DNA of 64,000 nucleotides from Panagrolaimus kolymaensis (lineage: Eukaryota > Nematoda > Chromadorea > Rhabditida > Panagrolaimidae): the NCBI GenBank assembly GCA_028622995.1, contig JAJQJQ010000005.1, positions 2,604,001 to 2,668,000 on the forward strand, in the 5' to 3' direction. Made by a program: the position numbers and the translations under genes. The notes beneath the pieces were generated by a model. It ran no database searches, had not been told where the DNA came from, and was given only the letters and a program-made list of their open reading frames with translations. Of the stretch, positions 1 to 11,998 are shown in pieces; position 1 is the stretch's first letter; each line of letters begins with the position of its first letter.

Positions 1-439
1 AGTGAAAGGAAAAATCCACGAAATTTATAAATAGCTATTATTTATAAAAAATGTCTTTAAAAAAGTTAGCTGAAGATGAGCTCTAAAATCTTAGCGCGAA
101 AAAAATATAAAAAATAATTATGGAAATGTTCTAATTTTTTTTGGCTGAAGAAAGTAAAGCTCTTGGAAGTTTATTTTATTATAAATAAAAAAACACAAAA
201 TTTAAAGTTTGATCAAAAAAGTGAAAAGCATTTGTTAAGGAAAAAAACATTAACGCAACCAAACAAAGAAAAAAGACCGATCGATTAAAAACACACGATT
301 GTTATTTTTTTGGTGCAACGGAATACTCCTTTTCTCACATTTTTTTTTGCCCGCCATTCTTTTTCTTATTTTTAAAAAATGGATTTAAAAACTTTCTCAT
401 TTTTTATTTAGTTGATTTAGAATTAATTAGTAAAAAAAT
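1..439. other. AT-rich intergenic DNA
   Basis: No open frame, RNA gene or repeat was recognised. The stretch is rich in A and T runs and presumably contains the 5' region of the plus-strand gene that follows. Confidence 0.4.
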
Positions 440-1670
440 ATGCATATTTATTGCCTTACTCGATTAATAACAGATGGATTGGAAGAAAAAGTCCCAGAAA
501 CTTATCGATATAATTATTTTAATGATAGAAAATATCATTGTGATCAAATAAAAGATCGAATTTTAAGAAAAGAATTTGAAAATTCAAAAAATTATGCTTT
601 CAGCGAAATTAGAATGGGAAAAATGTAAGTTTATTTGGCATAAAAAATAAATACCATACTTTTTTGTGGATCATGAAAACAATAACATAACTTTTCAGCA
701 GCAAACAATTTTGTTTAATTTTATTTAGAAATAATGTTAAAATTGCAACATTTGTTTTGACTGTAAGTTATGCATAATCTAAAGACAAAAAATTATGGGT
801 TTTCCCTCGATTTAGAAAGGATTAATAAAAGTCCATCCTCCTCGATTAGAAGAAGATAAACTAATCCAAAAAGAGAATGACTTTGTGGATTTAATAATTA
901 ATAAAGAAATGTCATCATCTAATATTTTTCCAAAATGTCATATTAAAGAAATAAGAATTCGATGTGTAAGTTTACTCGTTTTTTTTTAAAGGGAAAGGTT
1001 GATTAATATTTTTTAAAGGTAAAAGTATTTACTTCTAAAATCAGTGGAATTTCTGAATCAGCTCAAAATGATTTTAAAAGTTATGCGGAAGAAGTTGTGA
1101 AAGAAATTTCACGAAATTTGGGTGAAATTGAATTTTTTAGTAAGTTCACGGCTAATCATTTTTTTCTTTTTGATCCAAAATTTTTCAGCAGCCCAGGAAA
1201 ATGCTTTTGATAGAATTGAACCTTTAAAGATACAAAACGAAGCTCCCGAAAAAGCTATAAATCAAAAAATTACTGATTTATATGTTCATATAAATAATAT
1301 TTGTGATCCTCAAAAGGGAAATAAAAAGCGTATTTATTACAGTAATATAAAGCATGAAGTTGATTATGCATGTAAGGAAATCTTTTTTTACTATAAATAT
1401 TAAATTTTTTACATATTTAGTTGATAGCCGAAAAAAGAAATACATTCCTCGAGATGAAAATCACAGAGATTATAGCACATGTTCTACGCTAACTTATGAA
1501 TTTGGTAAGTAAAATTTTCTCCAAACTTTTTTTATGGCTATGAGGATTTTATATAAAATGCCTTATTTATTTTAGTAAAGGTTTCAAAAATCAATATTCG
1601 ATGGTTTAATGCTCCAAGCCTCGTATCTCTCAATGCGGTTGTAGCGGCAACCCCTTCTTATTATAACTGA
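440..1670 (+). CDS. Unknown nematode protein; stand-alone copy of a domain also found in the LRR gene at 56.8-60.9 kb
   Basis: I do not recognise this family. Seven or eight short exons can be chained in frame with GT..AG introns: 440-624, about 729-763, about 822-966, about 1020-1138, about 1190-1370, about 1421-1504 and 1576-1670. The protein starts MHIYCLTRLI and ends ATPSYYN. Visible features are a patch with two isoleucines, FP, then IRIRC near residue 115; a SESAQNDFKSYAEE helix-like stretch; and an EPLKIQ...NQKI...NNICDPQ stretch near residue 200. The N-terminal third of the LRR protein (58-61 kb, minus strand) shows the same landmarks in the same order, beginning MRFYCLTSII, so the two look like paralogues. 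The first residues are mildly hydrophobic but not a convincing signal peptide. The start was chosen as the first ATG of a frame that splices onward, and small-exon borders are uncertain. Confidence 0.6.
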
Positions 1671-1905
1671 GATATACCAATGTGTTTTTTAAAGTTTTTG
1701 TTATAATAAATCTATTAAGAAAGTAATTTTCTCTTAAATTTTATACACATTTTGAGAATTATTTTGTTGCGTGGTTGAAACTTTTGTTGCTTTTAAAACA
1801 ATGTAATTACAACTCCAAAATTTGATATAAGCTTGGCGAGTTGACGAACTAAAAAATCAAGCATATAATTATGAGACAACAATTACTCAAATTTCTGTCT
1901 CTCTT

Positions 1906-3131
1906 TTACCTCATAAATAATAACGAGCAACTTCCTAAACAAGCATAAATATCAGAAAAAAATGGAACAATGGTTTGAAGCCAAGAAGAAATTTCTTTAT
2001 TTTGTAAAAATATTAATCTTGAATAATTCAAAGCGCATCGAAAAACTTGGTATACAAATAAAATACATGAAACATCTAAAAAATATGTTTTCAAAGACGC
2101 GAAAAAATTTGTACGGCATAGATATTCCTGGACTCTCAATTACCAAAAGCATTGAGGCATAAAGCCTAAAAAATTTTTAAATCCAAGAATCCATAATTTT
2201 TTTGTGAAGTTTATTTGCGTTATTTTAAACCAATAAAAATCTTCTCTTTAAACGGTACTTTTATAAACTTACATAACAAATGAGCTTCTTTAGTATTTTC
2301 ATTAACAATTTGATTCTTTTTTAATTTATATAATCTTGCAACCGATAAAATATTGATAATTAAGCCAATAACCGTTGTTGAACAAAATATTCCATTTGTA
2401 ACTTGAAAAGAAGTTTCCATTGCTGAATCTTTTACAAATCGTATAATCACCGAACCATCAGGTTGATGAATATATATACCGGACACAGGTAATTGTGGGG
2501 CTATAGGAATAATTGAGAAAATAAATATTAAAATTGTGTACCATTGAAATCTCCAAATCTAAAAATTTTTAGTTTGGAGATTGACAGTTAGTTAATGTAC
2601 AAAATAAAGGCTTACATATTTATGCTTTAATGGAATCCATAAAGCTGTAAACCGATTAAGCGCAAGAAAGGTTTGTCCAATAAATTGCATAAAAGCAAAG
2701 TAATTTGCAACAAAAAAGTTTACAGCTCCCAACCATCCGTTATATTTATAAAACTCAGGAAATAGCCCGAAGCCTGGTAGTCTCCCACTAATACCCTAAA
2801 ATTTAACTTTTTAGATTTCAGTTATCTAGAATTAAAGTCTTGGGTAAAAATTGTGAACAATTTTTTTTCGTAAGCAAAGAAAAAAGCAGTTTTTTTTGAT
2901 CGAATGTCGGGTTAAATTCTTTAACTTTTATTCGGTGTAACGACTTACCTGCAACCAAAACCCTAAATCAGCTAAAAATATAATTTTAATAATAATAAAA
3001 AAAGCCCCATTAAAATTATTTGATTTATCAAAAAATAAAAATATCGTAAACGAAATGTGAAATGTGTATAAAATAACTTCAAAGCTAGCTAATACAATGT
3101 GATATGTATCCATTTTTAAATTTTTTTTCAT
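1906..3131 (-). CDS. Serpentine chemoreceptor, class gamma (Srg)-like GPCR
   Basis: Four exons give a seven-helix protein of about 300 residues. Exon 1 (3131 to about 2950) carries TM1-2, exon 2 (about 2796-2617) TM3, exon 3 (about 2560-2273) TM4-5, and exon 4 (about 2126-1906) TM6-7. The TM3 end reads FLALNRFTALWIPLKHKY, matching the Srg pattern of an N-R-F/M-T-A turn followed by a proline and an IW start to TM4. The last exon needs an acceptor with a weak polypyrimidine tract (attgagag). The alternative is that the protein stops at 2220, after TM5, but a GTAAGT donor at 2273 favours splicing. In C. elegans such receptors act in ciliated sensory neurons; the ligand here cannot be predicted. 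Confidence 0.65.
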
Positions 3132-4031
3132 ACAACTGAATCTAAGGCTAACAAAAAGGCTTTTATATGCATGTACACGCTAACTTCAAATAAAACATGT
3201 TTAATTAATTAAGCTTTTTTTTACTAATGCATGCCCTAGCAATTTTACAGTAGTTGTAATTAGTTAGATTTAAAACTATATAATTAATTGAGAAAGTTTT
3301 GGCGATAATAAAGGGTTTTTGGTAATCTCTTAAAGTACAAACTAGTTAATCGAAAACTAATGCTGAATTTCGATGAAAAATAATATTGCCAGGTATTAAT
3401 CAAAATTAATAACTTGGTCCCAGATATCCGTTTTTTCTTTTTTTATTAATTTTTATTTTCAAAATAATGTTACTAAAATAATTTATTTCTAAGCTTTTAT
3501 TAATTAAAGAATAAAGAGTAAAGAAAATTAATTAAGTTTTAAGAATAAAAAGAAAAAAAGTAATTATTATTGTTCCATTTTCATTTTTATTTTACCACGT
3601 AGGATCAATTTCCCACGCCAAATTATAGTATATTATTTTTTGGCAGATAAAATATATAAAAAATTGCAAAAAAGAAAATGAAATAAAACAAAGTAATGAA
3701 CATACTCAGCTAGTTTTCTCACAACTTTAGAGGGTTTCCGTTCGTCATGAATTTGTAAATTTTTATTTAAAAAAGTCTCGAAAACTTTGCAAATCTAGGA
3801 AATTTATTTTTTGAAATGCAGATTTAAAAAAAGAAGAAAAACAAGAATTAACAAGTGAAAATCAAGCTTTAAAAAACAACAGAAAAAAAACATATTTTCT
3901 CGAAGGATGGCTACTTTTTTTATTATTTTTTGTCAAAAGTTTCAATTGGCTGCTTTGGAAGTGAGTTGAGTAAATTTGGCAGGTTTATCGGTAACCATGA
4001 AGCAAAAAAGAATATTAACCTAAAATATTTT
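3132..4031. other. AT-rich intergenic DNA
   Basis: The stretch lies between the convergently oriented ends of neighbouring genes and is dominated by A/T runs. An open frame at 3930-4124 overlaps the transporter's last exon on the opposite strand and has no coding character. Nothing else was recognised. Confidence 0.4.
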
Positions 4032-5725
4032 TTAAAACTCTTTCCCAAACAAAAACGAAAAATTTACCAAAAAATTCGCAATTCCAAAAATAATAAAAAT
4101 AATTCTCCATTCGCTTTTATTTGAATCATCCGAAACAAAAATGTGAACCATCAAGGGAGCAATAAAAAGGGAAATACATTTAATAAATTGAATATTTGCA
4201 ATTACGAAACCGCTGAATTGTCTAAAACAAATCGAAATAAAAGTAAAACAAAATAATTTTTTGATTGTAAAAAAATGCGACCGAAGTGAAGAAATCTCTT
4301 TTTCAGATTTCATTTTCCTCGATCTATCTACAAACCTCGAAACTAATGCACCACATTTATAAAATCCACCACAATTTGCTCCAATGCACATATTGATAAT
4401 TGTAAATAATAAAACTGAAATAATTGGATATTCATCGGGAAGATAACCAACTAAAATAAAAATTGCTCCAGATCCCACTAAAGCGATGCTATTAAAAATC
4501 ATCATTTTTCTTGTTTCTGTTACACTTCTAAAAATGTAAACAAAAAAATTGAGAAGCCATAACTAAGATTGATAGACTCACTTAATTTTATCACTTAAAT
4601 ATCCACAAAATAATTTAACTGGAATATGCAAAAGTGGTGGCAAAGCTGCTAACCATCCTGTATGGCCAATATTAAATCGAAGAACACTATTGATATAAGT
4701 TGGAATGTAAGTAAGTACAAATATACCAGAAACAAGATCCACAAAAGCATTCAACCATACTGTTAAAATAACGAGATTCATGCAAATTTTTTTATATGGC
4801 ACATATGAATCCATATTTATATGTGCTTCAGTTTTACTTCGATGAATTTTTTCAAGTTCTATTTCTGTTACACGTTTATGAGTGGACGGATGATCGGTGT
4901 AAAAAATTAACCATAAAACGAATAAAATTAAACATACGACGCCATGAGTATAATAAACCATGGGCCAACCAAATTGGGATCTACATAACTAAAGAAAATT
5001 ATGGGTTTTCTCAACTTCAAAACGCACGAAAAAGGATATAAGATTCTTTTTTTTGTATCTGGCTTTTTACAGTTTTCGAATAAGCAAATTATTTAGTGGG
5101 ATAAAAAAAAAATAGTTATGTACTCTCGAAAGAAACTCACCATTCCAGAAATGGGATTTGTAATAGCAGACGAAAGAGGAGTAAATAAAGTTAAAGTTGA
5201 AAGAAATATTGCGTTTTGCTTCAATGAAGCCCATCTCGAAATTAATACTCCAATTGCCGCAAAATCCGCTGCATATGCAATCCCTTGTAAAACCCTCAAA
5301 ATTACAAACCATCCAAATCCAAGATTAACGGCGAATGGAATAAAAAAGGTTGAAATAGCTGAAATAATTCCCGCACAAAAAAATATATATCTTGCTCCAT
5401 ATTTTGTATATAAAAAGCTAAAAGGAAATGCAGCAACCATGCTTCCAATTGCTGCAGCTTCCATTAAAATTGATTTTTCTTTTGGATCATAAAGATATTC
5501 ATTTTCTGTTATGGATTGATTCACCATTGGCAAAGAAGTATCATTCGTTAATGGTTTTTTCATACAAATTAATGTAAAATTTAATGACATCATATTTGCA
5601 CTTATTGAGGTTAAACATAATACACCTAATAAAAGAATAAAGTATCGAAATCTATGGGAAAATATTGAAATTGTTGGTGTTTTTGGCTTTTCATCGGGTG
5701 TTATAATTTTCATGGATTTCATCAT
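4032..5725 (-). CDS. Major facilitator transporter, SLC17 (anion/sialin/vesicular glutamate transporter-like) family
   Basis: Three or four exons encode about 480 residues. Exon 1 is 5725-5156, exon 2 about 4994-4583 and exon 3 about 4530-4340; an intron of about 120 bp lies within an accidentally open frame, and exon 4 runs from about 4222 to 4032. TM1 begins near residue 28 and is followed by an extracellular loop with N-glycosylation sites (NQS, NDT). The loop is followed by SMVAAFPFSFLYTKYGARY, the MFS motif after TM2. After the second exon border GWPMVYYTHGVVC corresponds to the GWPxVFYxFG segment typical of SLC17 members. The central loop is charged (HPSTHKR...) and later helices include GWLAALPPLLHIPVK. 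Members move organic anions or phosphate across plasma or vesicle membranes; substrate cannot be assigned here. Confidence 0.8.
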
Positions 5726-6629
5726 GGCTGTAAAAAAAAGAAAAAAATAACAAAACGTTATGATTCAACCTGGCACGATGAAGAGTGACTAAAAAATGAA
5801 TCAAGAGTTACACTTCCGTAGCGGAAAAAAATAAAAATAAAATTCTATTTCATTTCAAGAAAAACGATTAAACTTTTAACTTTTGAACTAATTTAAAACC
5901 AAAATGTAAAAAAAATAAATACAGCGATTCACGATTATGCAACACTTCCAAAAATTTTTTTAGTAAATGCCCCTAATTTAATATTCACATAATTATACTT
6001 TTGCTATAAAATATTATAAAAATGGAAATGGAAGGCTTAATAATGCAAAAAAAAATAAGGAACAATGAATACGGAATGAGTTTTTTGTTGTGTAAAAATT
6101 TATGAAAATTAAAAGAGAAAATGAACAAAAAAAAGTGTAAATTGATTTATCATTTTAATCGCCACCGCTAATGCTGATCAACGCTAACGGCTGATCGAGA
6201 GAAAAAAAATGAATGAAAAATTGTGCGTCCATCGATTTTTTTCTTTTTCTTTTTTTCAAATCGCAAAGGAAATGATTACAAAATATATATAACACATTCT
6301 TTATCGATAAATCACAATCATTTTTTTATTTATTGTCTAAGGTTGTTTTTTTCCCTGCATTTAAAAAAAATATGTCTTTTTTTTGATATTACATAAAAAA
6401 AATAAAAATAAAGAAAGACCAATTTCCTGCTTTTTTTTGTTTTACAATAAATTACAAAACCAACCATTCATGGTTATTCAGTTATATCAAGGATAAAGTC
6501 TTTCTTTCTTATTTACTCGAAAAATTAATCTTTTGCGCACTTTTTTTACAAACTTATCCTCAAGCGGTGTCATTAGTCTTAAAAAACGCTTGAGTGTTAA
6601 AAAACACTTATGTAATAAGTCTTTCAACT
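5726..6629. other. AT-rich intergenic DNA
   Basis: This is non-coding by eye. Near 6559-6612 two small hairpins can be drawn: CTCAAGCG pairing with CGCTTGAG, then AGTGTT pairing with AACACT. Neither has features of a known RNA gene. Confidence 0.35.
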
Positions 6630-6639
6630 TTCGAATGTT

Positions 6640-6743
6640 AATCCTCAAGTTGGTGGTATTTGTTATTGGTTAACAGCTCGCTTGGAAATAGATCCATCAA
6701 GTACAAATTATTTTTTACAATGTTCTGCTCAAAATGCAGGGTA
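6640..6743 (+). pseudogene. Orphan coding-like fragment (possible exon remnant)
   Basis: A short plus-strand frame reads NPQVGGICYWLTARLEIDP, continues for 14 residues including QCSAQNAG, and meets a TAA directly after GCAGGG. Composition is unlike the surrounding A/T-rich DNA and the residue pattern (Gly, Trp, two Cys) looks protein-like. No ATG or partner exon with a matching phase was found nearby. It could be a relic of a secreted Cys-containing protein or one exon of an unrecognised gene. Confidence 0.35.
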
Positions 6744-6846
6744 ATTTCTTAATTTTCCACTTTTCAATCAATCGGTATTTATTATAATATTATTATTATT
6801 TTAAAATGAATTTAATATTAAAAACTATACAAAAAAATAAGTTATT

Positions 6847-9290
6847 TTAAAAATGAACACTTGGATTACGCGAAGCTCTTTTAATGGGTGATGCACCCAA
6901 ATGATGCGCGGCTTCATCATAACTTGCAACCGTTAATCTTCGAAGTCGAATATTTGCTTCTCGTTCTTCTTCGGTCATAAATAAAAGCTCCACTTCTTCA
7001 ATTGAGCATCCTTTAGTTTCTGGGACAAAGAAATATATGAATATTAAACTAACAACTGTTATACCAGCATAAATAAAGAATGCGCCTGAAACGAATACAT
7101 ATTTAATTATTTTTGCCTTGATACCAAAAAGCACAGCTTTTTTCATGTCGAAAGTTTACGATCACTAGAAGCTTACCTGCTTTAGTAACAGCTTGGGTCA
7201 AAGTTAAAAATGTTAAAGAAACGATCAAATTTAATGTCCAATTTACAAATGTTGCGATGGAAATGCATGTGGATCTTGCCCATAAAGGATAAAATTCCGA
7301 GTTTACTACCCATGGCACGGGTGCATAACCAGATGAAAAACAAAATAAATATATAACCATTAAAACTATTGGAAATATCGTCCATTGAGTATGACAATAA
7401 ACATCTGCAAATTCAAATGTTGTTGATGAATTATATGGATGATATTCATCTTTGGTATCGTTAGTACTACTACATAATCCAATTTTAGAATTTTTATCTC
7501 CATCCTCATCCGCTACGGGTAAACAATAACCTTCTTTTCGTTGACCTTTAATTGAACAAAATCCACATTTATCATCTGTGACACATGCATCACAATTTGA
7601 ATATTTGCATTTATCTTGATTCCGTTCAGGAAAAGGAGTCCTACTTTTTGCGGAATCTTTATTTATCATTACAAATGCTCCACCAAGTAATGTTAATGAA
7701 ATGATGACTCCAAGAACAGAAGCCATAAGAAGTTTTCTACGACCTACTTTTTCAATCTAAAATTTAAATAATGAAAAATAAATAAATTAAATGTTTAATT
7801 TTTTTGTGTGTTTCTAGTCTAAATTTTGGGTGTTGGAGCCTTAACTCGAGAATATTCAGAAATGGTTGGAAACTTTTTTTTTGGATTTTTCGTGATACAA
7901 ACACTTACAATAAAAATAGGAATAAAGGTTCCCAAAAAATTTATTCCTGCTGTTGCAACTGAAAGCCAAATAGTTTCATGATCATCTTTGACCCCCGTAG
8001 ATCGAATAATTGTTCCTGTATAATACCTACAAATTTATTTTTAAATTACATATTTTTTCATCTCCTTACATGATAGTATTAACTCCACTAAATTGTTGAA
8101 ACATTTGTAACAAACTTCCAATAAGTAAAGCTTTTCGAATGTGTGGAGTTTTTAAAATTCTTCCCAAAATAAATCCACCACCTACGCCATTTGCAATTGC
8201 ATCTTGTTTTTGCTCTTCTGAAGCTACAGCAATTTCTTCAAGTTCATATTTAACCCATTCGCTATCTCCATTATAAATTTTTTCCAGAACTTCTTCACAT
8301 TCTTTTTGTCTGTTATTTTCATAAAGCCATCGAGGCGATTCGGGAAGAAATAAGAAACCAATAAATTGAATGATGGCTGGTGTAGCAGCAAATCCAAGCA
8401 TCAATCTAAAATATGAAAACTTGGATTGTTTTAGATTTATCTTATTTTTAAGGTTTTGTTTTTGACGTGAATGGCTTTTTTTTCATCAAATCAATAAACA
8501 AGCTTTTTTTCTATTGTCTGTTCTTTTTTCTCTAGCTAGTTGTTCCAAGTTTTCGTTTAAAGTTTTTCCTACCTCCATCCTACTTTTTCAGGATTAATAT
8601 AAGAAAAGCCACCAGCAATAATATTAGCTGCGACTAAACCCACAGTGATCATAAGTTGAAAACCAGTAACAAGTTGGCCACGAATATGAGCGGGTGAAGC
8701 TTCAGAAATATACATTGGAACTATCATTGATGCAAAACCTATGGCTAAACCCAATAAAATTCTTCCAACTAACAAAATCCATCGATCTACTGCTCCACCA
8801 CAAATTAAAGCTCCAATAGTAAAAATAATTGTTGAAAGAACGATCATTCGTTTTCGACCAAATTTATCTGATGCCACTCCAGCAACCAATGATCCAATTC
8901 CAGCAAATCCTGGAGTTATGGAAACAACAATTTCTTGCCATAAATTTGATGATAATTTCATTGGATCATCTTTTTTAATATATAACATTGCATCGGAAAC
9001 AATTCCAGTGTCGTATCCGAAAAGAAATCCACCTATAACCGCCATAAATGCAAGAAGATAAATAAAGCTACCAAGTTGTGGAATATGTGGAGGCTTGGGG
9101 ATCCCAGAATTCGAGATTGCTGCCTAAAGACATGTTTTATTTATTTTCAAGATAAAATATAAAAATGCGACTTTCGTAAGTTTAGAAAATTTTGTCAAGA
9201 TTTACAATATTTGCACTTTTGATTACGAAAGCCCAAAAATAATTTCTTGTGATTCAAAGAAAATAAACTTACCACATTAACTTGAACCAT
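6847..9290 (-). CDS. HMIT-type proton/myo-inositol cotransporter (SLC2 sugar transporter family)
   Basis: Six or seven exons begin with a tiny first exon, MVQVNV (9290-9273), followed by exons at about 9124-8575, 8404-8070, 8030-7910, 7756-7177 and 7091-6847. The family signatures occur in order: [17 protein letters not shown] in TM1, [53 protein letters not shown] and PETKG. Between TM9 and TM10 there is a long extracellular Cys-rich loop ([10 protein letters not shown]...CGFC), the feature that separates HMIT/SLC2A13 and the C. elegans hmit genes from plain glucose transporters. It should import inositol or a related polyol at the plasma membrane. The C-terminal tail after PETKG is about 55 residues and serine/arginine rich. 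The ATG was chosen because its exon ends in a clean GTAAGT and joins in frame. Confidence 0.85.
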
Positions 9291-9835
9291 TTTAAATTAG
9301 CTGTGTTAGCACTTGATTGATTATTCAATTTAACTTTGCCCTAGACAAATAAAAAAAAAAGAACAGAACTAATAATAAGAGTTTTTTAAAAACTAATTAA
9401 AGACACTCATGGAAAAAAAGGGTTCTTTGCAAATGAAGGGTAAGAAAGAATCAAGAAGAAAAAATTTGATACTACAAAATCAAATATCACTGATATCAAC
9501 AAAAAAAAGGCAAGAGAAAGGGAAGAAGAGCTTTGTCTTTCTTCCAAAACAGCAAACAAGGAAGCAAGCATATTATAAGAATGGAATGTCGTTAAAAAGT
9601 AAACACGTGTAAACAACGTGATGGTGATTAAATACATATAATACCCTTTTTTGAATGTGTGCTTTAATCGGCTAAAAATATTTTTCATACTTCTCTGGAC
9701 AAATAAAAATATTGATTAATTAATATTTTTAAAAATTAAGAAAGTTTTGAATTTTATTTATTTGTTTTCTTTCTAATACTTTTTTTAAACTAATTTTTTT
9801 TGTCTAACGTAGAAACACAGAAGACAAAAATATTT

Positions 9836-10594
9836 CTATGAAAAAAGTTGTGATAAAGCAAAAGAATAAACATGTGAAGCAACTTCGACTTCTCCAACTT
9901 TCATAATTTCATTTAAATATTCAAGTAATTTATCTTTTTCAACTTGAATAACTTCAATGCATTCTGTTTCACCTAAAGATTGTTTAGGATTTTGATTTTC
10001 TGGAAGATTTCCATCAATTTCAACTGCAAGAATGGCACCGGCATTTGAGGATAAACCCGGATCGGGATATGTTCCTTTATTAGTGCAACCAAGAATTTTA
10101 GTAGCTTTATATCCCGTTTCTTCATAAAGTTCTCGAAGTCCAGCTGATTCAAGGGTTTCATCAGTTGTGTCAATTACACCTAAAAACTGCGGATTTTATT
10201 AGTGTTTTTTTTTGTGATAGTTTTTTAAAAGGAAGTTGTTTACCTGCAGGAAATTCAATAATCCATCGACGAAGGGGAATTCGAAATTGTTTAACTAAAA
10301 TATAATATTTTTTTCCATCATTTTTATTTAATAATGCTATAATATGAACTCCATCTGCATGAAGCTTGTTTCCGTTATGAGGTCGATGAGAATGCATCCA
10401 TACCTAATAATAAGAGGCAAGATTATTTTATATTATAATCATGAATTTTTTTAAAGACTTACTCTCCCAGTATTTGCACGGTCACGAAGATGAAAGTTTA
10501 CAGTTTTGGTGACAATGTATTTTCCTTCAAAAACTGTTCGCTCATTAAATAATTTATAGGGGCAATCGACAGCTTTTTCACGTTCGTCTTCCAT
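9836..10594 (-). CDS. ndx-2: Nudix hydrolase, ADP-sugar pyrophosphatase (NUDT5/ndx-2)-like
   Basis: Three exons (10594-10463, about 10403-10248, about 10179-9836) give about 210 residues. The order of elements is like NUDT5: an N-terminal beta segment with VFEGKYIVTKTVNFH; RPHNGNKLHADGVHIIALL; an arginine-rich QFRIPLRRWIIEFPAG, whose end is the usual lead-in to the Nudix box; and then the box ending RELYEETGY. The box keeps the E-x7-RE-U-x-EE-x-GU part but has six residues rather than five between the first Gly and the following Glu, an oddity worth checking against relatives. The product is expected to hydrolyse ADP-ribose or ADP-sugars in the cytoplasm, limiting non-enzymatic ADP-ribosylation. 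The reading frame is intact and both introns are short with good consensus. Confidence 0.82.
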
Positions 10595-11998
10595 CAATTT
10601 TTTTAATAATTTTAAATATTATCTAAGAGCCCCCCAAGCAGTTCATAAAAATAAGAGAAAAATTTGCAAGCACGAGCAAACTACAAAATTAAACGTATTT
10701 ACTTTATTTATAGCTATCTTAAAACTAGAGTAAATGATCGCAATCTTATAATTCTTATTATTTATTAATTCGCAATTTTGATAAAACTAATTACGAAATC
10801 AAAAAAGAAAAAAAAACAATCAATAAGAAGGCAATCAAGGGTAAAAATTTTTTGTATCTTTGCCATATTTATTATGCGTTTTCTTTCCTTTCGCAGCTAC
10901 CTCTCGTGAAGATGATTCATGCCGTTGGCCATTGCTGCTTTTTTTTTTGCTCCTGTTCGGTCATTCAATCGATTTTCTTTAGACTTCATTTAACCGATTA
11001 TATTTATTTTTGCTCATAATCCAAAAAAAGTGTTCAAAAAAAGCTTTATTCTTAATTCGTTCAAATTTTGTTTCGACAGAAAAATCATTCCAATATAAAA
11101 TTGTTAATAAAAATGGCCAAATTTTCAAAATTAATTTGATCACTCTTATCCGAAATAAACATAAAAGCCAAAATAGAAAAGTTGCTTTATTTATTATTAA
11201 AAACTTTTTTTTCAAAAGCTACGTTGCACCTGTTCCATCTATTTTGAATTATTTTGTTTATTATAAATTGGAAATGTTATCAAATAATTACAATTTTTGT
11301 ATGTAGTGTATGCTCTTTAACTCATTAATGTTTCAAAGCTATAATTAACAAAATTTCTAACTTTTCTTCTTAAATTTTTCTTTGCTTTGTAAATCAGGCA
11401 GAATTGCTTTTTTTTATTACAGGAAACAAACAAGTTGTGAATTCATTGATTGTGCGAAAAAGCTACATTATTTAAAAAAAACTATTAATGCTTTTTTTCT
11501 TGTTGATAAAATTAATAAATATTTTTTGCATTTTGTGGAGTAAAATGTTCTCATTTTATTGAATTATGGAAGTTAATAAAAAGGTAGTTAGTTATTCCCG
11601 TTTACAACCAAATACGCATAAAATCTTTCTCATTAAAAAACTCCATTAGGTTTTCTACCCAATAAAAAAAATTTAATTTACTGTAAAAATAAATAGATTT
11701 AAGAAAACGTGAAAATAATGTAATTTTTTTTGGTTCCAAATTGTTTTTACAAAATTTCCTCCGCAAAATTTTTCTTGGCTCCTAATCAAATTAAAAGCTT
11801 TTCTGTGTTCACCTGTCGGCATTTCTGTTTTGATATCCATAATTTAATAAAAAAAAAAAATGTTTTTATAGCTACTTTAATTTTATTTCTTCTTCTGTGC
11901 ATTTGGATTTTTAACCCTATTTATTTTATAGAGTTCATTCGCTCCAGATTTGTTGTTTTTGTGAAAGTTAAATAAAAATTGAAAAGGTTAGAAGAAAA
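10595..11998. other. Long AT-rich intergenic DNA
   Basis: About 1.4 kb lies between divergently oriented genes (Nudix to the left, chemoreceptor to the right). Open frames at 11010-11306 and 11730-11975 are low-complexity Phe/Ile/Lys translations and were not accepted. No RNA gene was recognised. Confidence 0.4.

Noticed and set aside
11010..11306. Overlapping open frames on both strands between the Nudix and Srh genes
   Set aside because: Low-complexity Phe/Ile/Lys translations, no splice logic, mutually overlapping.
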